Shown in pieces: positions 7,392 to 11,554 of a stretch of 11,554 nt of DNA. The DNA is from Chloroflexia bacterium. Its GTDB lineage: Bacteria > Chloroflexota > Chloroflexia > Thermomicrobiales > UBA6265. The translations under genes were made by a program, and so were the position numbers. How positions within the stretch are numbered: the first letter of the stretch is position 1; every line of letters starts with the position of its first letter. The stretch spans positions 1 to 11,554 of the forward strand of contig JACCVC010000025.1 of assembly GCA_013698305.1 (NCBI GenBank), in the 5' to 3' direction. The notes below the pieces were generated by a model. It ran no database searches. It saw nothing but the letters and a program-made list of their open reading frames with translations, and was not told the DNA's origin.

Positions 7392-7414
7392 AAAGTCCCC
7401 ACCTCGTGTTGACG

Positions 7415-7428
7415 ATCTGTTCACAGAT
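7415..7428. promoter_or_regulatory. Palindromic operator candidate upstream of chrA
   Basis: ATCTGT-TC-ACAGAT is a perfect 6+6 palindrome with a two-base centre, ending 24 bp from the chrA start codon, where a repressor would block initiation. No regulator gene is nearby, so the binding protein is unknown. Confidence 0.45.
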
Positions 7429-7554
7429 TGGGGGCTGGTTGAGGTCCCACGAGCATCGTACCGGATTCTGTGCGTCAATGGGAATAGCGGCATTGGACCG
7501 CAACGCTCGCAGGCTGCGACAATAGGCGAGGTTGCCGGAAGATGAGTCCGTAGA

Positions 7555-7574
7555 GGCAGACCCTTGTGTCTGCC
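7555..7574. repeat. Short palindromic repeat, copy 1
   Basis: GGCAGAC and GTCTGCC form a perfect 7-bp stem around the loop CCTTGT. GTAG at 7550-7553 precedes it by one base. It forms a doublet with the copy 43 bp further on. Confidence 0.75.
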
Positions 7575-7596
7575 CGGCTCGGCGATTGATCACCTA

Positions 7597-7617
7597 GGGC
7601 AGACACTGTGTCTGCCC
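7597..7617. repeat. Short palindromic repeat, copy 2
   Basis: Perfect palindrome: arms GGGCAGACAC (7597-7606) and GTGTCTGCCC (7608-7617) around a single central T. CTA precedes it directly. Same stem family as copy 1, but the palindrome extends into the loop. Confidence 0.75.
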
Positions 7618-7639
7618 CCATGCATTGGCATTGTGACGC

Positions 7640-7662
7640 GTTTGTTCACGCATTCAACAAAC
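7640..7662. promoter_or_regulatory. Inverted repeat upstream of the DUF1989 gene
   Basis: GTTTGTT (7640-7646) and AACAAAC (7656-7662) are perfect reverse complements nine bases apart, centred 46 bp before the ATG at 7698. They lie in an AT-richer patch where a promoter is expected (TTGTTC at 7642, a weak CATTAG at 7665 with a 17-bp spacer). Position and symmetry suggest an operator. Confidence 0.4.
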
Positions 7663-7697
7663 CGCATTAGGCAGTCAGCAGAGGAAGAATCCGAAAC

Positions 7698-8351
7698 ATG
7701 ACAAATGTTCTGGTTGGACAACGCGCCGTTGCCGCGAAGCAGATCGCTCGAGGCGAGGCATCGGCATTTCAGGTGTCGGCCGGGCAACTGCTGCACATCA
7801 TCGACCTCGCCGGTGGTCAGGTTGCCAGCATGGTGGCCTACGCCGGCCGAGGGCACAACGAGATTCTGTCGCCATCGGCGACGATGACCGCCAACGCCTC
7901 GTTGGTGCTGAATGCGGGCAGCCAGCTCTACAGCGACGCGCACGAGCCGCTGTTCGAGCTGGTCGAGGATACAGTCGGTCGGCACGACCTGTTGACCACG
8001 CCGGTCCCCCTGCCGGAGAAGACGCCCGGAACCTTCACCTCGACCTGGCAGGCGTTGCGGACGGCAGCGGAGGGCGCGGGAGTCTATCGGCCCGGTCTGC
8101 CGGCGCCGATCAACTTCTTCAAGCACGTGGTGGTGAAGCAGCGGGGCGAGATCGAGGTCAAGGACGCTTTCTCGGAGCGTAACGACGCAATCCTGCTGCG
8201 GGCGCTCAAGGAGATGATGGTGGTGATCGCCAATGCCCAGAGGGAGAAGAAGCCGGGCGTGTCGATCGCTCCTGGCCGGAATGATCAACCCGGAACGATG
8301 ATGGTCCGGGTGTATCAGAGCGCCTTCGCGGTCAAGGGCGGCGATCAGTAG
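7698..8351 (+). CDS. DUF1989 / urea carboxylase-associated family protein
   Basis: The 217-residue protein matches the DUF1989 fold: an AGQLLHIIDLAGGQVASMVAY segment at 28-48, a NEILSPSATMTANASLVLNAGSQLYSD-type core at 54-80, VGRHD at 93-97 and PINFFKHV at 137-144. Relatives include the paired urea carboxylase-associated proteins, shown to act as carboxyguanidine deiminase in guanidine breakdown. Here there is only one copy and no urea carboxylase, guanidine riboswitch or transporter beside it, so the substrate is unknown. The protein contains no cysteine at all, whereas the members I know carry conserved cysteines after the GRHD motif and in the C-terminal 'NCPQ..NPC' region, here TTPV and NAQREKKPG. 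GAGGA lies 12 bases before the ATG. Its stop is one base from the stop of the convergent small membrane protein. Confidence 0.85.
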   Translation: MTNVLVGQRAVAAKQIARGEASAFQVSAGQLLHIIDLAGGQVASMVAYAGRGHNEILSPSATMTANASLVLNAGSQLYSDAHEPLFELVEDTVGRHDLLTTPVPLPEKTPGTFTSTWQALRTAAEGAGVYRPGLPAPINFFKHVVVKQRGEIEVKDAFSERNDAILLRALKEMMVVIANAQREKKPGVSIAPGRNDQPGTMMVRVYQSAFAVKGGDQ

Positions 8352-8352
8352 C

Positions 8353-8481
8353 TCAGTACAGCGGGATGTCGTAGCGGACGGCGAGGAACCAGACCACGAG
8401 CGCGATCAGCGCGACGGTTGCGACCGTGCCGATCAGGAACCAGCTTGTGCCTTGTTCGCGCGGTTCGTTCGACGTGGTCAT
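8353..8481 (-). CDS. Small single-span membrane protein, 42 aa
   Basis: Translation of the minus strand from the ATG at 8481 gives 42 residues: a polar N-terminus (MTTSNEPREQGTS), one hydrophobic span at about 14-35 (WFLIGTVATVALIALVVWFL) and a short tail RYDIPLY. GGAGGG lies four to five bases upstream of the ATG, a strong ribosome site, which argues for a real gene despite the size. I do not know the family. It follows the 40-aa membrane protein gene by 115 bp, with two palindromic repeats in the gap, and converges with the DUF1989 gene at one base distance. Small tail-anchored or complex-subunit proteins look like this; no specific role can be given. Confidence 0.72.
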   Translation of the reverse strand: MTTSNEPREQGTSWFLIGTVATVALIALVVWFLAVRYDIPLY

Positions 8482-8524
8482 GTTTGGCCCTCCAAGGATA
8501 GCAACGTGAGTGAACATTGGTAGT

Positions 8525-8543
8525 GGACGACCTTGTGTCGTCC
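8525..8543. repeat. Short palindromic repeat, copy 3
   Basis: GGACGAC and GTCGTCC form a 7-bp stem around the loop CTTGT, and GTAG at 8520-8523 precedes it by one base. Relative to copy 1, the two middle stem pairs change together (CA/TG to AC/GT). Confidence 0.75.
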
Positions 8544-8563
8544 TGTATTGCTGTTCTACGTTG

Positions 8564-8582
8564 GGCGGACTTCGTGTCCGCC
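8564..8582. repeat. Short palindromic repeat, copy 4
   Basis: GGCGGAC and GTCCGCC pair over 7 bp around TTCGT. It starts 39 bp after copy 3, and CTAT follows after one base, possibly a degenerate mirror of the GTAG foot. Confidence 0.72.
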
Positions 8583-8596
8583 GCTATAAGGCACGG

Positions 8597-8719
8597 TCAA
8601 AACAACACCAGCACCAGCACGACGACCACGGCGAGGACGATGGTCAGCACCGTCACCAGCGCCGCCCTGTCCCGCGGGCGGACATGTTTCTGCCACGTTG
8701 TACGATCCAGTCGCTCCAT
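8597..8719 (-). CDS. Small single-span membrane protein, 40 aa
   Basis: From the ATG at 8719 the minus strand encodes 40 residues: a basic N-terminus (MERLDRTTWQKHVRPRDRA) and one very hydrophobic C-terminal span at 20-40, ending directly at the stop in VLVLVLF. GGAG stands six bases upstream. The positive N-terminus suggests N-in, C-out orientation. I do not recognise it. It is in line with, and upstream of, the 42-aa membrane protein, so the two may be co-transcribed. It is divergent from hemH. Longer frames in other phases over these bases have no ribosome site. Confidence 0.7.
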   Translation of the reverse strand: MERLDRTTWQKHVRPRDRAALVTVLTIVLAVVVVLVLVLF

Positions 8720-8742
8720 TGGATTCTCCAAACCTCATTGGC

Positions 8743-8765
8743 AATGTCGGGATTCTCCCGACGTT
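8743..8765. promoter_or_regulatory. Strong hairpin/palindrome between the 40-aa gene and hemH
   Basis: AATGTCGGG and CCCGACGTT pair over nine positions (one T-G wobble) around ATTCT. It lies in the divergent gap, 24 bp upstream of the 40-aa gene and 106 bp before hemH. There is no T-run, so an operator or leader hairpin is more likely than a terminator. Confidence 0.5.
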
Positions 8766-8820
8766 GATGGTGTCGAGATGATGGTACGCATGTCTTCATA
8801 GTGGATGAACCTCAGCGTGA

Positions 8821-8842
8821 TAGCCGGTCATCTCACCGGTTG
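8821..8842 (+). promoter_or_regulatory. Leader hairpin before hemH
   Basis: TAGCCGGT and ACCGGTTG pair over eight positions (two G-U wobbles) around CATCTC, 28 bases upstream of the chosen hemH start. It may be an RNA leader structure or a binding site (core CCGGT-n6-ACCGG). Confidence 0.35.
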
Positions 8843-8870
8843 CAAGGTTCCGAAGAAAGGGTCAGACCGC

Positions 8871-9833
8871 ATGTCCTCTCCGTCCGTCGCGCCGGATGCC
8901 GTAACGCATCACCTCATGATTATGGCCTACGGTGGCCCCGATACGCTCGACGAAGTCGGGCCCTACCTGATGGATGTCCGGAACCATCGCCCGACGTCCG
9001 ACGAACTGATCGAGGAGATCACGGAGCGATACCGGCAGATCGGCGGGCGCTCGCCGATCCTGGAGTTGACTCGCGCCGAAGCCGCCGGTATCGAGGGTGC
9101 GCTCAATTACTACGCTGGGGACGGAGAGCGATGGAAGGTGTGGGTGGCGATGCGCCACTGGCGACCGTTCATCAAGGACGTGATGACCGAGATGGAAGCC
9201 GCCGGCGTCGTGCGCACGGTTGGCCTGGTGATGGCGCCGCACTACTCGGCAATGAGTATCGGCGCCTACTTCAAGCGAGTGGAGGCGGCGGAGTCGTCGA
9301 TCGAGGTGCTGCCGGTCGACCGCTGGAATTTGAACCCCGGCTATCTCGACGCCCTGCATGCCCGGCTTGCCGATGCCATCGAAAAGTTCCCGGCGGACGA
9401 GCGTGCCGACGTGCCGATCATCTTCACCGCCCATAGCCTGCCGGAGCGGATTCTGGAATCCAACGACCCGTATCCAGAAGACCTCCGGGCGACGGTCGAT
9501 GCCCTGGTTGAGCGGATGCCGGGTCTCGATTGGCGCTGGGCGTATCAAAGCGCCGCGATGACGCCCGATCCGTGGCTGGGTCCTGACGCCGGGGAGGTGA
9601 TCCAGCAGCTCCACGACGAGGGCAAGCAAAACGTGCTGATCTGCCCGATCGGCTTTGTCTGCGAGCATGTTGAGATTCTGTTCGATATCGATGTCGAGTT
9701 CCGGCAGCAGGCGGAGAAACTGAACATGCGCCTTGAACGTATAGAGATGTTGAACGATCATCCGTCCATGCTCGCCGGCCTGGCGCAGGTCGCTCGTGGC
9801 CGCGCCGTCGACGCGGGTTGGATTCAGAGATAA
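8871..9833 (+). CDS. hemH: Ferrochelatase, likely coproporphyrin type (CpfC)
   Basis: Inserts ferrous iron into a porphyrin at the end of haem synthesis. The 320-residue protein has MAYGGP at 18-23 with Tyr20, the iron-site His188 in TAHSLPERI, and Glu268 in GFVCEHVEILFDID; these correspond to Tyr13, His183 and Glu264 of Bacillus subtilis. The MAYG start, rather than NLGGP, points to the coproporphyrin III branch, though assignment from motifs alone is not certain. I start at the ATG at 8871, which has AAAGG-type bases about ten upstream; an in-frame ATG at 8805 would add 22 residues unlike the family and would run through the hairpin at 8821-8842. The oxidase gene follows 12 bp later, so they form one operon. 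No decarboxylase (ChdC/HemQ) gene is in the window. Confidence 0.93.
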   Translation: MSSPSVAPDAVTHHLMIMAYGGPDTLDEVGPYLMDVRNHRPTSDELIEEITERYRQIGGRSPILELTRAEAAGIEGALNYYAGDGERWKVWVAMRHWRPFIKDVMTEMEAAGVVRTVGLVMAPHYSAMSIGAYFKRVEAAESSIEVLPVDRWNLNPGYLDALHARLADAIEKFPADERADVPIIFTAHSLPERILESNDPYPEDLRATVDALVERMPGLDWRWAYQSAAMTPDPWLGPDAGEVIQQLHDEGKQNVLICPIGFVCEHVEILFDIDVEFRQQAEKLNMRLERIEMLNDHPSMLAGLAQVARGRAVDAGWIQR

Positions 9834-9845
9834 GACGGAGAAACC

Positions 9846-11306
9846 ATGCACCAGCGCGTGCTCGTCATTGGCGGAGGCATAACCGGCCTCGCCGCGGCAC
9901 ATCATCTTCTTTCTGAACATCCGGAGTACGCGGTCACGCTGGTCGAGCGGGATACCCGGCTTGGCGGCAAGATTCTTACCGTCGAGCAGGACGGCTATGT
10001 GATCGAGGGCGGACCCGATTCCATGCTTGGCGTCAAGCCGCGCAGCGTGGGCCTGAGCCGCGAGATCGGCCTGGGCGACCGGCTGATCAGCCCCAGCGAG
10101 GCCAATCGCCGCTCGTTCGTGTTGCGCCGGGGCAAGCTGCACCGCATTCCCGAAGGGCTGACCGGGCTGGTGCCGACGAAGCTCGGACCGATCGCGAGGT
10201 CCGGCCTGATCTCGCCACGGGGCAAGGCGCGGATGCTCGGTGATTACCTGCGCCGACCCGCCCCTGGCGTTGCCGACGAATCACTGGCATCGTTCATGAC
10301 CCGGCGGCTCGGCGACGAGGTCTACACCAACCTGATCGAGCCACTGATGGCGGGCATCTACGCTGGTGACGGCAGGGCGCTGAGTCTGGAGGCGACGTTC
10401 CCGCAGTTGCGGGAGGCCGAGCGGCAGCATGGTGGCTTGGTCAAGGGGGTGCTGGCCCAGAGGCGCAAGGCAGAGGCAGGCTCAGGTGGCGATGGCGCAA
10501 AACGTCCGGGCTTCGTAACGTATCGCACCGGGCTGCGCGAGCTGGTCGACACGCTGGCGGACCGGATCATCGCCCAAGGTGGCGAGATTCGCACCGGGGT
10601 CGCGGTATCGCTGCTGGAACGATGCCAGCATGGCTACCGGGTGACGATCGACCGGGATGACGGTCCGGAGACAATGCGGGTCGATGGGATCATCCTGGCA
10701 ACGCAGGCGTGGGCCGCCGCGCCGTTGCTGGAGCCGCTCGATCACTATGCCAGCGCGGCGCTTGATCACATCCCGCACGTCTCCAACGCGATCGTAGCGC
10801 TCGGCTTCGATGATCCCGCCGTCGCGGACCGGCTCAACGGCTTCGGCTACGTGGTGCCGCGCACCGAGCATCGACCGGTGATGGCAATGACGTGGCTGTC
10901 GTCCAAATGGGCGGGTCGCGCGCCGGAGGGTAAGGCGCTGATCCGGGCGTTCGTCGGTCGGGCGGGGCAACAGGAGATCCTGCAATGTCCGGACGACACG
11001 TTGGTCGACGTCGTCCGCAAGGAGCTAACCGAGGTGCTTGGCATCACCGCGAAGCCCGAGATCGCTCGCATCTTCCACTGGGATGGCGGCATGCCGCAGT
11101 ACACGATGGGCCATCGCGAGCGGGTCGCGGCGCTGGAGACCGCGCTCGGAGGTATCTCCGGCGTGGCAGTGGCGGGCAACATGTTCCGGGGAGTTGGCTT
11201 GCCGGATTGCATCGCCTCCGGCGAGTCCGCCGCGGACAAGGTCGTTGGCGACCTGGCCGGGATCGAAGCGTTTTCGGCGGCATCTGCAGGTCATGTCCCC
11301 GCGTGA
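9846..11306 (+). CDS. hemY: FAD-dependent protoporphyrinogen/coproporphyrinogen oxidase
   Basis: Oxidises a porphyrinogen to the porphyrin used by the ferrochelatase, with FAD and oxygen, at or near the membrane. The 486-residue length is normal for HemY/CgoX. The FAD Rossmann motif is at the N-terminus (VIGGGITGLAAAHHL, 7-21), followed by LVERDTRLGGKI at 32-44 and EGGPDSML around 55-62. A C-terminal FAD-binding stretch ends the fold (GVAVAGNMFRGVGLPDCIASG, about 439-459). The ATG is preceded by CGGAG five bases away. Pairing with a MAYG-type ferrochelatase suggests it acts on coproporphyrinogen III (CgoX) rather than protoporphyrinogen IX; that is inference. After its stop come 248 bp without a gene. 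Confidence 0.93.
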   Translation: MHQRVLVIGGGITGLAAAHHLLSEHPEYAVTLVERDTRLGGKILTVEQDGYVIEGGPDSMLGVKPRSVGLSREIGLGDRLISPSEANRRSFVLRRGKLHRIPEGLTGLVPTKLGPIARSGLISPRGKARMLGDYLRRPAPGVADESLASFMTRRLGDEVYTNLIEPLMAGIYAGDGRALSLEATFPQLREAERQHGGLVKGVLAQRRKAEAGSGGDGAKRPGFVTYRTGLRELVDTLADRIIAQGGEIRTGVAVSLLERCQHGYRVTIDRDDGPETMRVDGIILATQAWAAAPLLEPLDHYASAALDHIPHVSNAIVALGFDDPAVADRLNGFGYVVPRTEHRPVMAMTWLSSKWAGRAPEGKALIRAFVGRAGQQEILQCPDDTLVDVVRKELTEVLGITAKPEIARIFHWDGGMPQYTMGHRERVAALETALGGISGVAVAGNMFRGVGLPDCIASGESAADKVVGDLAGIEAFSAASAGHVPA

Positions 11307-11323
11307 CCGCCCACCATTGCGTC

Positions 11324-11370
11324 GGGTTGATTCTGCCGTAGGGGTTGATCCTGAACTCTGGTATCAGCCC
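11324..11370. repeat. Short palindromic repeat, copy 6 (divergent), with 18-bp direct repeat
   Basis: GGGTTGAT (11342-11349) and ATCAGCCC (11363-11370) pair with one G-T wobble around a 13-base loop, and GTAG at 11338-11341 precedes it. GGGTTGATTCTG at 11324 and GGGTTGATCCTG at 11342 form a direct repeat with an 18-bp period. Confidence 0.5.
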
Positions 11371-11424
11371 GAACCCTCATCCACGACATTTCCGTTGCAT
11401 CGAAACGCTGAACCATTCAACTAT

Positions 11425-11445
11425 GGGCAGACACGGGGTCTGCCC
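11425..11445. repeat. Short palindromic repeat, copy 5
   Basis: GGGCAGAC and GTCTGCCC pair over 8 bp around ACGGG. The stem is the same as copies 1 and 2, though it sits nearly 4 kb away, so this is a dispersed family and not a local duplication. CTAT precedes it and CCAC follows. Confidence 0.72.
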
Positions 11446-11499
11446 CCACGGGTGTGCATCATTCCGTGACAATCCGGCACATCTTGTCGGAGGCCACCT

Positions 11500-11536
11500 G
11501 ACCTGTGTAGCATCATCCGTATAGAATGTACGTACA
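11500..11536 (+). promoter_or_regulatory. Promoter candidate with palindrome, facing out of the window
   Basis: CTGACC, then an 18-bp spacer, then TAGAAT (11522-11527; five of six to TATAAT) suggest a rightward promoter. The perfect 10-bp palindrome TGTACGTACA (11527-11536) falls where transcription would start, a usual place for a repressor site. The gene it would serve lies beyond the edge. The remainder of 11307-11554 holds only the repeats listed above. Confidence 0.35.
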
Positions 11537-11554
11537 CCTCGTTCATCCCTCGCC

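Larger units (their letters stand above)
7392..7697. other. 306-bp divergent intergenic region, no gene seen
   Basis: This region separates chrA (leftward) from the DUF1989 gene (rightward). It holds the palindrome at 7415-7428, two short hairpin repeats at 7555-7574 and 7597-7617, and the inverted repeat at 7640-7662. Open frames crossing it lack ribosome sites and do not resemble proteins I know. The middle section (about 7430-7550) shows nothing I can name. Confidence 0.6.

Noticed and set aside
7392..7493. Upstream start adding 34 residues to ChrA
   Set aside because: The added residues are polar and unlike the family, and AGGTGGGG lies directly before the ATG at 7391.
7555..7617. CRISPR repeat pair
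   Set aside because: The units are short palindromes with only two copies in a row, no regular array and no cas gene; they recur singly elsewhere in the window.
7632..7650. CRP/FNR-like site TGTGA...TCACG
   Set aside because: The spacer is nine bases rather than six, and the second half-site is imperfect; the GTTTGTT/AACAAAC repeat explains the region better.
8556..8744. Minus-strand frame of 62 codons
   Set aside because: Out of phase with the 40-aa membrane protein, whose GGAG-preceded ATG and clear membrane span make it the likelier gene.
8805..8870. Upstream in-frame ATG adding 22 residues to ferrochelatase
   Set aside because: Weak ribosome site, residues unlike the family, and the extension runs across a hairpin; the ATG at 8871 is better.
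8862..10142. Minus-strand frame of 426 codons
   Set aside because: Antisense to hemH and hemY; His/Arg/Asp-rich shadow with no ribosome site.

Overview
The window is about 62-64% GC by eye, uses GTG as well as ATG starts, and its codons are GC-rich at third positions. Gene content and style suggest a Gram-positive-like or deep-branching bacterium, most likely Chloroflexota near Thermomicrobia. The clues are secreted proteins with Tat-like leaders and 'ATPxxTP' linkers, a MAYG-type ferrochelatase, and short intergenic palindromes of the GTAGGGG kind. This placement is an inference from recollection, not from a search.

Layout. The left edge (1-1151, minus) is the N-terminal part of a cobalamin-type methionine synthase (metH), cut by the window end. 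Across a 234-bp divergent intergenic region with a hairpin/operator-like inverted repeat and a perfect TATAAT lies a plus-strand cluster: an unrecognised 149-aa protein, ribonuclease III (rnc), ribose-phosphate pyrophosphokinase (prs) and a Tat-like exported protein of unknown function (to 5062). Converging on it from the minus strand is a two-gene unit: a ChrA-type CHR-family transporter (6228-7391) followed 30 bp later by a zinc-ribbon protein with a very acidic, repetitive disordered middle (5109-6197). A 306-bp intergenic region (7392-7697) carries operator-like palindromes and a doublet of short palindromic repeats. Then comes an orphan DUF1989 (urea carboxylase-associated) protein, plus strand. 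It ends 1 bp from the end of a tiny membrane protein encoded on the opposite strand; a second tiny membrane protein lies behind that, and another repeat doublet sits between the two. Finally, a ferrochelatase and a FAD-dependent porphyrinogen oxidase (hemH-hemY, 12 bp apart) form a haem operon. The last 248 bp hold more repeat copies and a promoter-like site facing right.

Functional themes. The window combines methyl-group/C1 metabolism (metH), RNA processing (rnc), nucleotide precursor supply (prs), late haem synthesis (hemH, hemY), anion export or uptake (chrA) and several uncharacterised proteins. It contains no CRISPR array, rRNA, tRNA, transposase or phage gene that I can see. Most of it is ordinary housekeeping sequence.

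The points most worth a second look are: a dispersed family of short hairpins whose stems covary while the loop edges stay fixed, found as ~40-bp doublets and partly flanked by GTAG; a Gly in place of a metal-binding Asp in RNase III; a cysteine-free DUF1989 protein; the acidic zinc-ribbon partner of ChrA; and two tandem 40-42 aa single-span membrane proteins that fall below usual gene-calling lengths.
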